A stretch of 54,211 nt of DNA. Source: Lachnospiraceae bacterium. GTDB taxonomy: Bacteria; Bacillota; Clostridia; Lachnospirales; Lachnospiraceae. The stretch is from assembly GCA_016290615.1 (NCBI GenBank), contig JAEEUS010000011.1, forward strand, positions 1 through 54,211, in the 5' to 3' direction. Positions 1-9,007 of this stretch are shown here, piece by piece. The stretch's first letter is position 1. Each line of letters begins with the position of its first letter. The position numbers were made by a program, and so were the translations under genes. The notes below the pieces were generated by a model. It was not told where the DNA came from and searched no databases. It saw nothing but the letters and a program-made list of their open reading frames with translations.

Positions 1-42
1 AAAACAAAATGGATGCCACCTGTACAATACAGGATAGCATCC
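1..42 (-). terminator. Intrinsic terminator after the DNA glycosylase gene
   Basis: Read on the minus strand, two nested stems (GGATGC with GCATCC, and CCTGTA with TACAGG around a 3-nt loop) are followed by ATTTTGTTTT. It lies about 12 bp past the stop codon of the glycosylase and probably ends the whole cdaR-ftsEX operon. Confidence 0.75.
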
Positions 43-53
43 ATGTGTTAAGC

Positions 54-578
54 CTAGTTCATAAATATGTGTCCAGGATTCTGGGTACATATCAATCTGA
101 GATCCTTTTTGATCACGCTCCATTCACTTATCAGTTTTTCCAGGTTCCATGCGGCATTTGCAGGGCTTGTAGAGGGAAGACATACGGCTTTTATACCGGT
201 ATTCTTCTCTGTATATTTTATATAATATTTCTCGGCTGTCCTTCCGTTAACAAAGATATGCTTTATATCAGCACTCTTAAGTATGATGCTAAGATCATTT
301 GGTATGACATTTTTAATGCTTGAATCCGACGAACCTGTTATGTCACAGGAATGGATCACATCCCAGATCGCCATATGATTTCTTAAAAGGAATGCTTTCT
401 TTTCCTCTATGGTACCTGGTATGTCTTCATTGCAGACAGATGCCACAACCTTCCAGAATCTGTTCTGCTTATGCCCATAGAAAAAGCCCTCCTCCCGTGA
501 TCTCACGGAAGGAAAGCTGCCAAGTATCAGTATCTTTGAATTATTATCATATACCGGTTTTATAGGATGAACTACCAT
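54..578 (-). CDS. DNA-deoxyinosine (hypoxanthine) glycosylase, UDG superfamily
   Basis: Predicted to excise deaminated bases, probably hypoxanthine, from DNA as the first step of base-excision repair in the cytoplasm. The 174-residue protein has the family signature near its N-terminus (LGSFPS at about residues 19-24, then FFYGHKQNRFW at 32-42) and the C-terminal active-site loop LPSTSPAN at 134-141. Both are typical of the family-6 HDG branch, and the length is normal. The ATG lies 4 bp after the S41 peptidase stop, so it is the last gene of that operon. Family assignment rests on motifs only; a mismatch-specific UDG relative is the alternative. Confidence 0.82.
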   Translation of the reverse strand: MVVHPIKPVYDNNSKILILGSFPSVRSREEGFFYGHKQNRFWKVVASVCNEDIPGTIEEKKAFLLRNHMAIWDVIHSCDITGSSDSSIKNVIPNDLSIILKSADIKHIFVNGRTAEKYYIKYTEKNTGIKAVCLPSTSPANAAWNLEKLISEWSVIKKDLRLICTQNPGHIFMN

Positions 579-582
579 ATAT

Positions 583-1887
583 CTAATCCATCAGTCTCTT
601 GATCTGTGTTTTTGCTGCCTCAAGCTGGTTGTCGGTCTTGTCCTTTTTATATGCATCGGCATCAAACTCAACCTCAATATCAGGTTCAATACCGATCTCA
701 TGAATGTAATGGCCCTTAGGAGTATAGTATCTGCTTATCGTCATCTTTACTGCGGTACCGTCCTTAAGAGATATGATCTGCTGAACAATGCCCTTGCCGT
801 AGGTTGTCGTGCCCATTACTGTTCCCAGTCTGTAGTCCTTGATAGCACCTGTAAGTATCTCTGATGCACTTGCAGTATAGCCGTTTACCAGAACAACGAG
901 CGGCTTGTCAAACTCACGCTCACCGTCACATGTATATTCGTCTCTGTTTCCGTATTTATCCTCGGTATATACAATGAGCCCCTTGGGAAGCATCTGCTGA
1001 GCTATATCTATGCATGTATCCAGATTTCCTCCGCCGTTTGATCTAAGATCCAGTATAAGACCTTTCATGTTCTGTCCCTTTAAGACAGCCATTGCCTCGG
1101 TAAACTGATCCGTGGTAACATCATCAAACTCCGTTATCTGTATATAGCCTATGTTGTCTTCGAGCATCTCATAATCAACTGTGGGAGATTCAACTCTTCT
1201 CCGCTCGACTGTGATCTCAACAACCTCTCCGTCACGGATGAGTGAAAGATCCACAGTAGTATGCTCTTCGCCCCTTATCATCGAAACGACCTCGGAAACA
1301 GTCATTCCGGTTGTATCTGTCCCGTCTACCTTGTAGATGATATCACCTTCCTGAAGTCCTGCCTCTTCTGCGGGAGTTCCCGAGATGATACCTGATATCA
1401 CGGACAGATTAAGCTCATTATCAAGCGATACGTAAGCACCTATACCGTAGTATATTCCTTCGTTGCTCTCCATCGCTTCCTTAAGATCCTCGGCTGAATA
1501 ATACTCTGAGTACGGATCGCCTAAAGAAGCGAGCATGCCTCTGTATATACCGTCTCTGAGTTCCTCGGAATCCACATCCATGTAGTAGTTTTTCTTTATG
1601 AGACGCTCTATCATCGTCATCTTGGCTGTAGTAGCCGATGTGACTACAGATGCGTTAGACTCTGATTTCTTTCCTGTTCCAAGCTGTGCTTCTTCACTGT
1701 AGCTGTACTGTTTTCTGAATCCAAGATATGCCACTACGGATACAATGCATGCTGCCAGCACAACGCCTACAACTCCGACAAGAAATCCAAGCCAGAATTT
1801 TTTTCTTTCCCTTTTCTTTTGAGCTTTATCTTCTGTCTGAGGCACACTTACTTCTGCCTCATTGTTTTCTCTGATCTCTTCGCTCAT
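583..1887 (-). CDS. S41 family C-terminal processing peptidase (CtpA/CtpB-like)
   Basis: Membrane-anchored serine protease acting outside the membrane, expected to trim or degrade cell-envelope proteins. The 434 residues comprise a charged cytoplasmic N-terminus, one membrane segment at about 31-57, a PDZ domain at about 145-228 and the S41 domain. The catalytic set is visible: Ser340 in GYTASASE, Lys365 in TYGKG and Gln369, with the same spacing as in CtpB. The start ATG has the upstream sequence CGGAG. It follows the M23 hydrolase gene by 25 bp. This resembles other Firmicutes, where Ctp proteases lie next to ftsEX and a wall hydrolase, so it may process or turn over that hydrolase (inference). 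Confidence 0.9.
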   Translation of the reverse strand: MSEEIRENNEAEVSVPQTEDKAQKKRERKKFWLGFLVGVVGVVLAACIVSVVAYLGFRKQYSYSEEAQLGTGKKSESNASVVTSATTAKMTMIERLIKKNYYMDVDSEELRDGIYRGMLASLGDPYSEYYSAEDLKEAMESNEGIYYGIGAYVSLDNELNLSVISGIISGTPAEEAGLQEGDIIYKVDGTDTTGMTVSEVVSMIRGEEHTTVDLSLIRDGEVVEITVERRRVESPTVDYEMLEDNIGYIQITEFDDVTTDQFTEAMAVLKGQNMKGLILDLRSNGGGNLDTCIDIAQQMLPKGLIVYTEDKYGNRDEYTCDGEREFDKPLVVLVNGYTASASEILTGAIKDYRLGTVMGTTTYGKGIVQQIISLKDGTAVKMTISRYYTPKGHYIHEIGIEPDIEVEFDADAYKKDKTDNQLEAAKTQIKRLMD

Positions 1888-1912
1888 TTTTAACTCCGTT
1901 TCGATTAATTTA

Positions 1913-3217
1913 TCATTTGCCCAGATATTTCCACGGGCTTACGTAATCACCGCTCTGTCTTACACTGAAGTGCAGATGGTTTCCTGTAGATCTTCCGGTA
2001 GAACCTACCGCAGCTATCTTCTCACCTCTTACAACCTTGTCTCCGGTCGATACATACAAAGCTGAAGCATGCATGTAAATCGTATAAAGATCATCACCGT
2101 GATTGACCATGACATAATTACCCATGGTTGAAGAATACGATGCTGCAACAACCTCTCCGTCATATGCACAGATAATCGGAGAACCTGCCGGTGCGGCAAG
2201 ATCGACACCGTTATGGAACTGCTGTACTCCGAGGATCGGATGAGTTCTCCATCCGTAGTCATCGGATACTCTTGTATATTTCGGTGCAGGCCATGCAAAC
2301 ATACCGCCGTCGTAAGTGATGACATTTCCGCTCTCTTCAAGAAGCTTCTTTTTCTGTTCCGTTACGGCAGCTTCAAGAGCTGAGATGATCGCGTTCTGTT
2401 CGGCAAGATCCGCTTCATACTCTTTTATAGCCTGTTCCTTGTTTGATATGTCGTATTCCTTGGCATCAATCTCATGCTTCTTGTTGTCAATCAGCTTTTC
2501 AAGATTTGCCTCTTCCTCTTCGACCTGGGCCTTGGCTTCATCAAGTGTCTGCTTTTCCGACTCAAGGGACAGCTTGCAGGCTTCGACATATTCACAGTTT
2601 GCTATATATTCCTCAAGCTTTTTCTTGTCATATGATGAAAGCTGTTCGATATAGTCAGCCTTGTTGACCATATCTCCGAAATTCTTTGCCTTGAATAAGA
2701 GCTCAAGATAGTATGAGTCTCCCTTCTCGTACATGAACTTGATACGTGCCTTCATGGCATTGTACTGATCAAGCTGGATGCGCTCAGCCTCCTCAAGATC
2801 CGCCTCGGCCTGAGCGATCTCCTCCTCTTTGTTTGTTATCAGATCAGTCAGTTCATTTATCTTGTTCTGGATCTCTTCCATGTCACCGTCAAGCTTTGTG
2901 ACATAGTTGGAAAGATCAGTCTTTTCCTTTTCAAGGTCATCCACCATCTTCTGGATGTCCGTTATATTGCTTTTGATCTTTTTCCTGTCGTCTTCAGCCT
3001 TCTTTATCTGATCCTGCTTCTCCTTGATACTGTCCTCGAGCTCCTGTATCTTGTTTGCTCTGTTGGTATCCTCGTAGTCGTGTTCAGAATCCTCTTTTTC
3101 TACCTTCTCCTTCTCGACATCGTCGCTTTCGCTAGCATAGCTACTCACAGCCGGGAAAACAGCCGAAACAGACAATGCCACCATTAGTAAAATGGCGGCC
3201 AGTCTCTTTTTTACCAT
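1913..3217 (-). CDS. Coiled-coil M23 peptidase (EnvC-like murein hydrolase)
   Basis: Secreted peptidoglycan hydrolase expected to cut peptide cross-links during division. It has a signal peptide (about residues 1-29), a long charged coiled coil (about 45-285) rich in E, K, D and Q, and a C-terminal M23/LytM domain (about 322-430). The zinc and catalytic residues are present: His335 and Asp339 in HNGVD, and His414 and His416 in HLHF. Unlike E. coli EnvC, whose LytM site is degenerate, this protein should itself be active. It starts 6 bp after ftsX. That position fits activation by the FtsEX complex, as described for PcsB, EnvC and CwlO systems. Confidence 0.88.
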   Translation of the reverse strand: MVKKRLAAILLMVALSVSAVFPAVSSYASESDDVEKEKVEKEDSEHDYEDTNRANKIQELEDSIKEKQDQIKKAEDDRKKIKSNITDIQKMVDDLEKEKTDLSNYVTKLDGDMEEIQNKINELTDLITNKEEEIAQAEADLEEAERIQLDQYNAMKARIKFMYEKGDSYYLELLFKAKNFGDMVNKADYIEQLSSYDKKKLEEYIANCEYVEACKLSLESEKQTLDEAKAQVEEEEANLEKLIDNKKHEIDAKEYDISNKEQAIKEYEADLAEQNAIISALEAAVTEQKKKLLEESGNVITYDGGMFAWPAPKYTRVSDDYGWRTHPILGVQQFHNGVDLAAPAGSPIICAYDGEVVAASYSSTMGNYVMVNHGDDLYTIYMHASALYVSTGDKVVRGEKIAAVGSTGRSTGNHLHFSVRQSGDYVSPWKYLGK

Positions 3218-3223
3218 GTACAG

Positions 3224-4126
3224 TTATACCTTCAAATGCTTCCTTACTGTTACTATACTTCCCAACAGACCAATGCCGGCACCGATTCCGAGTGATATCG
3301 GTATCAGAGTCTTGTTGATCGTCTGGATGGGAAGGAATCTCAAGATGCTGTTTAGCACGTTAAACCTTTCGGTCACTATTGCAAGCAGCTTGTCGTAACC
3401 GATATTTATTATTCCGAGCGGTATGGCCGCTCCGATAAGACCTATGATAAGACATTCCACAACGAACGGAGCTCTTACAAAGAAGTCTGTTGCTCCGACA
3501 TATTTCATGATTCCTATCTCTTCTTTTCTTATCGAGATACCTATCATAACCGTATTGCTTATAAGGAAGATAGAAACCGCGAGCAGTATGCCTATGATAC
3601 CGATTGAAACATAGCTTATCATGTTGTTGGCACCGCTTAATGCATCGGCGGTAACCTGAGAGTAATTGACTTCTCTGACACCTACAACAGTCTTAAGATA
3701 TGAGACCAGGTTATCCTGCTGCGAGATATCCTTAAGATATATCTGATAGTTTGCACTTCCGGCAAGAGGATTCTCGGTGAACCCTTCTGCATACTCGCCA
3801 AGATACTCGACCTTGAACTCCTCCCAGGCCTGGTCTGCAGATACAAATACTATCTTGCTGACCTCGGGACGAGCGCTTATCAGATCTCCGATCTCTTTCA
3901 TGCGTGCATCATCTGCACACACGTCCTCATCAAAGAATACCGTTACCGCAACTCCCTCTTCGGCAGTCTTAACGATATTCTGGAAATTTGCGATCATGGC
4001 ATAGAAAACGCCAAACAAAAGCAGACACGAAGAAATGGTTGCAATGGAAGCCAGTGAGAATACTGCATTGCGGAATATATTCTTTATACCCTGCTTGATC
4101 GTATAGAAAAATGAACTAATCCTCAT
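3224..4126 (-). CDS. ftsX: Cell division protein FtsX (permease-like)
   Basis: Membrane partner of FtsE; it does not transport but passes ATP-driven conformational change to an extracellular wall hydrolase. The 300 residues show the FtsX layout: a cytoplasmic N-terminus, a first membrane segment at about 20-45, a large extracellular loop (about 50-170), then three membrane segments towards the C-terminus. It overlaps the end of ftsE by 11 bp, so the two are translationally coupled, and the coiled-coil M23 hydrolase follows by 6 bp. Confidence is high from length, topology and context together. Confidence 0.95.
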   Translation of the reverse strand: MRISSFFYTIKQGIKNIFRNAVFSLASIATISSCLLLFGVFYAMIANFQNIVKTAEEGVAVTVFFDEDVCADDARMKEIGDLISARPEVSKIVFVSADQAWEEFKVEYLGEYAEGFTENPLAGSANYQIYLKDISQQDNLVSYLKTVVGVREVNYSQVTADALSGANNMISYVSIGIIGILLAVSIFLISNTVMIGISIRKEEIGIMKYVGATDFFVRAPFVVECLIIGLIGAAIPLGIINIGYDKLLAIVTERFNVLNSILRFLPIQTINKTLIPISLGIGAGIGLLGSIVTVRKHLKV

Positions 4127-4850
4127 CTATATATCCACCCTTCTCCTCGTCGTTTAATATAACACCCTTCTTCATGGTTATTACACGCTTCTGCATCTCG
4201 TTTACGATCTCTCTGTTATGCGTAACGACTATGACAGTCGTACCGCGCTTGTTGATCTGTTCAAGAAGCTTCATTATCTCCCATGAATTCTTGGGGTCCA
4301 AGTTACCCGTAGGCTCATCGCACAGCAGGATCGGCGGCTTGTTAATAAGAGCTCTCGCCATTGCTACTCTCTGCTGTTCTCCTCCGGAAAGCTGCATCGG
4401 CTTAGCCTTGTATTTGCTGGCAAGTCCGACGATAGAAAGTATCGCGGGAACATTTCTCTTTATAAGCCTGTTGGGTGTCTGCACTATCCTCTGTGCAAAT
4501 GCCACGTTCTCATATACATTCCAGTTCTTTATGAGTCTGAAATCCTGGAATACAACTCCCAGATTTCTTCTATATTTTGGAACCTGTCTTCTGCGAAGCT
4601 TTGACAGATTCACACCGTTTACATATATCTCACCGTCTGTGGGAACTAACTCTCTTAACAAAAGCTTGATGAGCGTAGATTTACCGGATCCGCTGTCACC
4701 GACGATAAATACGAATTCACCCTTCTTTACTTTCAGGCTGACTCCGTTTAACGCGGGCGAACCGCTCTGATATGTCTTTGTGACATTATCAAATACGATC
4801 AGTTCGTCTTCCGGTATTACTTTTCCCTTTTTCTTCTTTCCTAAAGCCAC
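4116..4850 (-). CDS. ftsE: Cell division ATP-binding protein FtsE
   Basis: ATPase of the FtsEX complex. Visible motifs are Walker A GDSGSGKST (51-59), the ABC signature LSGGEQQR (about 154-161) and Walker B ILLCDEPTG with Glu179. The 244-residue length is slightly above the usual 220-230 because of a lysine-rich N-terminal tail (KKKKGK). The start is a GTG with AAGGAG 7 bp upstream. It begins 26 bp after the PucR-type regulator, with no promoter or terminator visible between them, so the regulator is probably co-transcribed. Confidence 0.95.
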   Translation of the reverse strand: MALGKKKKGKVIPEDELIVFDNVTKTYQSGSPALNGVSLKVKKGEFVFIVGDSGSGKSTLIKLLLRELVPTDGEIYVNGVNLSKLRRRQVPKYRRNLGVVFQDFRLIKNWNVYENVAFAQRIVQTPNRLIKRNVPAILSIVGLASKYKAKPMQLSGGEQQRVAMARALINKPPILLCDEPTGNLDPKNSWEIMKLLEQINKRGTTVIVVTHNREIVNEMQKRVITMKKGVILNDEEKGGYIDED

Positions 4851-4876
4851 TCTGATTCTCCTTTAATCCCTGTGTC

Positions 4877-5965
4877 CTAGTATTCCAAAGACTCCATATA
4901 GTTCATGTATTTAACGACCATGAGAGCGATCTTGAACGTGATCGCATCCTCAAACACTCTCAGATCAAGACCTGTAGTCTTCTGAAGCTTGTCAAGTCTG
5001 TATACGAGAGTATTTCTGTGAATGAACAGCTGACGTGAAGTCTCTGATACATTCAGACTGTTCTCGAAAAACTTCGTAATGGTCGTAAGCGTCTCCTCAT
5101 CGAAATCATCAGGGCTCTTGCCGTCAAAGATCTCCTTGATAAAGAGTTTGCAAAGAGGTATCGGAAGCTGATATATGAGTCTTCCTATACCAAGCTCGCT
5201 GTATGCCATAACATCTCTGTCATCGAAGAATATCTTTCCTACATCAAGCGCCATCTTGGCTTCCTTGTATGAACGGCTGACCTCTTTGATCTCGCGAACG
5301 ATCGTACCGTAGGCAACCCTTATATCCCTGACGCTCTCTTTTGAAAGCTGATTCTTGTATGTTGCGCAGACCTTGTCTATATCCTCGTTTGTCGCATTAT
5401 CATCAAGTTCCTTTACAACAATGACACTGTTTTCGTCAACAGCCGTGATGAAGTCCTTGTTGTTTGAGCCAAAATGCGTTCTCATAAGCTCGAGTACATT
5501 GTTCTCCTTGCCTGTATTCGCCTCGATGATGATCGCAACCCTGCTCTTGTCAGACTGAATATGCAGTTTCTTTGCACGGCTGAAAATATCCACAAGAAGA
5601 AGGTTATCGAGCAGAAGGTTCTTGATAAAGTTGTCCTTGTCGAATCTTTCCTTGTATGCAACAAGAAGATTCTGTATCTGGAAAGCAACCATCTTGCCGA
5701 GAGTATATACATCTTCCGTTGTGCCCTGAGCCACAAGGATGTATTCTAGCTGCTGCTCATCGTATATCTTGAAAAACTGGCAGCCGGCTATCTCCTGTGA
5801 ATCGGCACTCGACCTGACAAACTCAACAGCCTGTGCACTGTATTTCTCCATCTCCTGATTGGTAAATGCGTAAGCTTTTCCTTCCACGTCCAGAACACAC
5901 AGTTCGATCCTGGCAATGTTCTTCAGTCCTTCTATGGTACTTTGTAATACCTGATTGGATATCAT
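4877..5965 (-). CDS. PucR/CdaR-type transcriptional regulator
   Basis: Probable DNA-binding regulator, first gene of the ftsEX operon. The C-terminal 60 residues (about 295-355) match the PucR helix-turn-helix family, with the typical stretch RQLFIHRNTLVYRLDKLQ and a preceding conserved acidic loop. The middle (about 130-260) resembles a CdaR GGDEF-like sensory domain. No membrane segment is seen. The ATG has a strong GCGGAGG upstream. What it senses cannot be told from sequence; its location suggests, but does not prove, control of division-associated wall hydrolysis. Confidence 0.8.
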   Translation of the reverse strand: MISNQVLQSTIEGLKNIARIELCVLDVEGKAYAFTNQEMEKYSAQAVEFVRSSADSQEIAGCQFFKIYDEQQLEYILVAQGTTEDVYTLGKMVAFQIQNLLVAYKERFDKDNFIKNLLLDNLLLVDIFSRAKKLHIQSDKSRVAIIIEANTGKENNVLELMRTHFGSNNKDFITAVDENSVIVVKELDDNATNEDIDKVCATYKNQLSKESVRDIRVAYGTIVREIKEVSRSYKEAKMALDVGKIFFDDRDVMAYSELGIGRLIYQLPIPLCKLFIKEIFDGKSPDDFDEETLTTITKFFENSLNVSETSRQLFIHRNTLVYRLDKLQKTTGLDLRVFEDAITFKIALMVVKYMNYMESLEY

Positions 5966-6191
5966 ACTTCCTCCGCTTCCTGAACCTTAAAAATCGTTAT
6001 TTTCTACAAAAGTCACTACCTGATAATAGATATTTTCACAATACCTTTTCCTATAATAAAGCATTTATACAAAAAAATCCATAGGAAATAATGGTTTTTT
6101 ATGGTAATATTTCACAAAAACTTCCTATTTTGAGTTTGCCTCTCGCTTTTTGGTCACCTGAATACGATAATAACATTAAGGAGGTGTTGAT

Positions 6192-6392
6192 ATGACTATA
6201 AGCAATATAGGCACAGCGGCTATGGCCGTAACAGGCAGCGACTCCTTATCTAAAGTTGATATTGCCATGCTCAGTAAAGCTTTGGATACAAACGAAGCGG
6301 CAGGCAACGGACTACTAAAAATGATCGATGCTGCAGCAATGGAGCGTTCGGTCAACCCATCGGTTGGTTCCAACTTTGATATGGTAGTCTAA
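6192..6392 (+). CDS. YjfB-like small putative motility protein
   Basis: A 66-residue protein with a very strong ribosome-binding site (AAGGAGGTG, 5 bp before the ATG). The central sequence VDIAMLSKALDTNEAAGNGL followed by LKMIDA is characteristic of the YjfB putative motility family, whose members carry a helical SKALDT...L-MID core. The family's function is not established. It stands alone on the plus strand between two minus-strand operons, with a terminator directly after it, so it is a single-gene transcript. No flagellar gene is present in the window, so a motility role cannot be checked here. Confidence 0.7.
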   Translation: MTISNIGTAAMAVTGSDSLSKVDIAMLSKALDTNEAAGNGLLKMIDAAAMERSVNPSVGSNFDMVV

Positions 6393-6426
6393 CTTTACAC
6401 TCGGGTCTCAAAAAGGCCCATCACAT

Positions 6427-6456
6427 AAAAAGGGGTGTCGTATGACACCCTTTTTT
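6427..6456. terminator. Bidirectional terminator between yjfB-like and CPBP genes
   Basis: GGGTGTC pairs with GACACCC around a 4-nt loop, flanked by an A run on the left and a T run on the right. It can end both the plus-strand small gene and the converging minus-strand CPBP gene. Confidence 0.85.
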
Positions 6457-6461
6457 ATTGT

Positions 6462-7397
6462 TCACATCAGTCTGTTAACCACTTCAGTGAGAACCATATA
6501 TGCAAACAGCAGTACCAGTGATACGACTAGCGGAGCCGTCACTATCCTGACCCTGTCCTTATAATTTCCATTATTGAATCCTTCGAACAGATCCTTTAAT
6601 CTCTCATGTCTGCCTTCAAGCTTCGCAGCCACATATATAAGGCAGATGCCTATGACTATCGCAAATACTGCGATTATCGCGTACAACGGAATATCAGCCA
6701 TGATCTCGTCTCTGTTTATCGTCATGTCATCATATATCCCGGGGTAGAAATGATCCGCCACAAACATCAGTATGACGCTCTCGGCATTGAAAAGACTGTG
6801 GCAGATAAATGACGACCATACAGAACCGGTAGCCTCATATATGAAGGCAAAAGCTATACCTATTACAAATGCATATGCGGCCTGATTGAAATTCATATGC
6901 ATGAATGCAAACATCAGCGCCGACATGAACACAGCCGAAAGCCTCGCGCCGTCAAATCTGTATCCGTTATATACAAATCCCCTGAAACAGAATTCCTCGA
7001 CAAAAGGAGCTATTATCGCAATGGCTATGAGTGCCGTATACCAGTCGTTATCAAGCATCGTGCCGCTTGTTTCAAGCACGGTATTATCCACCCACAGCAT
7101 GGATATCGCATTTGCCAGAGTACCGATAGGCATTACGGCTATCGCATAGAGGATCACTATACCGGTAGTCGAAGGCCTCATCAGCTTAAAACCCACTCTC
7201 TCCTTTATGCTGTATTCCTTTCTTCCCAGAAACAGAAAGATGATCGGGGGGATCAGAATGGTGGATTCAGCTACAAGAGTACTGACCATTGAATCATCAA
7301 GATCCACATATCTGTCCCACAGACCGATAGTAAGGATAAGAATGATCTCCAATATTAAAAATGTAAGATATCCCAGATTTACTCTTTTGTGTTCCAT
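6462..7397 (-). CDS. CPBP family intramembrane metalloprotease
   Basis: Multi-pass membrane protein of the CAAX protease/bacteriocin-processing family. The conserved motifs are present: Glu134-Glu135...Arg139 in VEEFCFRG, His167 in FAFMHMNF, and His200 in FICHSLFN. Roughly eight hydrophobic segments span the 311 residues. Bacterial members are linked to bacteriocin self-immunity or protein maturation, but no bacteriocin gene is visible nearby. It overlaps the 3' end of cvfB by 19 bp, indicating coupling to that gene. The substrate is unknown. Confidence 0.88.
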   Translation of the reverse strand: MEHKRVNLGYLTFLILEIILILTIGLWDRYVDLDDSMVSTLVAESTILIPPIIFLFLGRKEYSIKERVGFKLMRPSTTGIVILYAIAVMPIGTLANAISMLWVDNTVLETSGTMLDNDWYTALIAIAIIAPFVEEFCFRGFVYNGYRFDGARLSAVFMSALMFAFMHMNFNQAAYAFVIGIAFAFIYEATGSVWSSFICHSLFNAESVILMFVADHFYPGIYDDMTINRDEIMADIPLYAIIAVFAIVIGICLIYVAAKLEGRHERLKDLFEGFNNGNYKDRVRIVTAPLVVSLVLLFAYMVLTEVVNRLM

Positions 7398-8230
7398 TCC
7401 TGCTTCTTGATGATGTTTGTTTGTGTTATCTCTATCTTTCCTGCCTTGAGCAGATTGCCCACGGCACGCTTAAACTCGTTTTTACTCATGTTCATGGTTT
7501 CAGATATGAGCTGCGGAGAGGCCTTGTCCGTAAAAGGTATCACCCCGTCATGCTCATCCAGATATCTCATGAGCCTGTCAGCGTCTATGCTCATCTGAAT
7601 ATAGGCTTTTTCCCTGACACTTAAATCGATCTTTCCGTCACTCTTTATGGCAGTTATCCTTGCCCTGATCTCTTCTCCCACACTTATATCGTTTGGCATA
7701 TCTCTTTTGGGTATGAGAGCTGAATATCTGTTTTCGACTGCTACAAACGCTCCGAAGTTTTTACTGATCTCATAGACTGTTCCCGTCACCTGATCATCCT
7801 TCTTGAAGTGCTTTCCCGTTTCAAGGTAAGGATAAACCTTCATCGTTGCACACAGTCTGTCGCTCTTGTCTATATAAAGACTGACAAGTACCTTATCAGA
7901 TTTTTTTACAGGTTTGGTCTGTTCCTTAAACGGCAGTAAAAGATCCTTCTCAAGCCCCCAGTCAAGAAACGCCCCTATCTTTGAGACTTCCTTTACTTCA
8001 AGAACGGCCACCTTGCCTTTTTCTATCTTTGGCTGTGATGTGGTAGCTATGATCCTGTCCTTGGAATCTCTGTACAAAAAGACTTCTATGCTATCTCCGA
8101 TACGTGAGTTTTCAGGCACCTGCTTTATCGGCAGCAAAACCTTTTCATCTTCTATGTCACTGACAAGATATACACCGAATTCCTTTTTTTCCTTTATCTT
8201 AAGTGTTTGTCTTTCACCCAGTTTTAACAT
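7379..8230 (-). CDS. cvfB: CvfB/YitL-type S1 domain RNA-binding protein
   Basis: Cytoplasmic RNA-binding protein with three S1-like modules followed by a winged-helix C-terminal domain (about 215-275), the CvfB layout. In Staphylococcus aureus CvfB affects virulence gene expression; in a commensal anaerobe it is simply a post-transcriptional regulator of unknown targets. The 283 residues match the family length. S1-like stretches such as SKIGAFLDWGLEKDLLLP and KNFGAFVAVENRYSALIP can be seen. SD GAGGT precedes the ATG. It lies 15 bp after the thioesterase gene and is probably co-transcribed with it. Confidence 0.85.
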   Translation of the reverse strand: MLKLGERQTLKIKEKKEFGVYLVSDIEDEKVLLPIKQVPENSRIGDSIEVFLYRDSKDRIIATTSQPKIEKGKVAVLEVKEVSKIGAFLDWGLEKDLLLPFKEQTKPVKKSDKVLVSLYIDKSDRLCATMKVYPYLETGKHFKKDDQVTGTVYEISKNFGAFVAVENRYSALIPKRDMPNDISVGEEIRARITAIKSDGKIDLSVREKAYIQMSIDADRLMRYLDEHDGVIPFTDKASPQLISETMNMSKNEFKRAVGNLLKAGKIEITQTNIIKKQEWNTKE

Positions 8231-8245
8231 TATTTACCTCAAATT

Positions 8246-8971
8246 CTAATCGGCAAGCTTAGCAAATTCAGCGACTGAAAATGCACTCTTATCCTCATCG
8301 TAAAGCGCTACTACGCACCTGTTATCCTTCTTATAGACCACAGGGTAGATGGTATCTCCAAGATGCGCCTGTTTTCTGTAATCGATCCTTAATGAATCTA
8401 TACTCTGATCATCCCCCGCAGCCGACATGGCAAGCTTTACATACTGACCGTTGTTTACATGATGATTGCTGTCAAGATGATGAATCTGAATATGTATGGG
8501 ATCCTTCTCAAGTCTCAGGACATCATCACCCTCGGGTATAAGTACCTTTCTCGGGTTGTAGGTCATGTCAAGTTTATCTTCAAGCTCGTATGCCTGTGAA
8601 ATGAACTGGGGTGCCCTCGATGGTCTTGAAGTCTGTGTATCCACCAGAGTCCACATCGAATTGGCTTTAACTATATACTCTCCGTTTTCATCCTTCATAT
8701 AGAAATTTCTGAATCCGAAGCATCCCTTGAAGGCATACGGATAGGTTCCCACAGTAACGTAATCGCAAAGCTTTGGTAGCCTGTATATATTCAATTCCCA
8801 GTAATTGATGACCCATACGAGATTTTTCTCAGTAAGTACATCAAATCCCACTCCGAGATCCTCGGACTGAAAGGTCGAACAGTCCTGAAAGGCATCTATC
8901 AGAGCCGTCACCGTTAAAGTCTTGTTTATGTCACAATCGGAAAACCCGATGCGTATCTTATACTCGTACAT
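8246..8971 (-). CDS. Acyl-[acyl-carrier-protein] thioesterase (hotdog fold)
   Basis: Releases fatty acids from acyl-ACP at the end of fatty acid synthesis. The 241 residues form two tandem hotdog domains as in the FatA/bacterial TE family. The second contains LDSNHHVNNGQYVKLAM (about 165-181), whose N-x-H-x-N pattern is the family signature near the catalytic residues. The first contains FSDCDINKTLTVTALIDAFQD. SD AGGGGG lies 4 bp before the ATG. It heads the small operon thioesterase-cvfB-CPBP. Chain-length preference cannot be inferred. Confidence 0.88.
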   Translation of the reverse strand: MYEYKIRIGFSDCDINKTLTVTALIDAFQDCSTFQSEDLGVGFDVLTEKNLVWVINYWELNIYRLPKLCDYVTVGTYPYAFKGCFGFRNFYMKDENGEYIVKANSMWTLVDTQTSRPSRAPQFISQAYELEDKLDMTYNPRKVLIPEGDDVLRLEKDPIHIQIHHLDSNHHVNNGQYVKLAMSAAGDDQSIDSLRIDYRKQAHLGDTIYPVVYKKDNRCVVALYDEDKSAFSVAEFAKLAD

Positions 8972-9007
8972 ATTTCCCCCTGAAACTTTTTTGTATTATA
9001 ACACAGG

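Noticed and set aside
4174-4770. 198-residue plus-strand frame antisense to ftsE
   Set aside because: It lies wholly opposite ftsE, has no ribosome site or recognisable domain, and its sequence is what the antisense of this codon usage gives.
6140-6175. Flagellar sigma promoter before the YjfB-like gene
   Set aside because: CGATAA is present but no TAAA-type -35 lies at the right distance.
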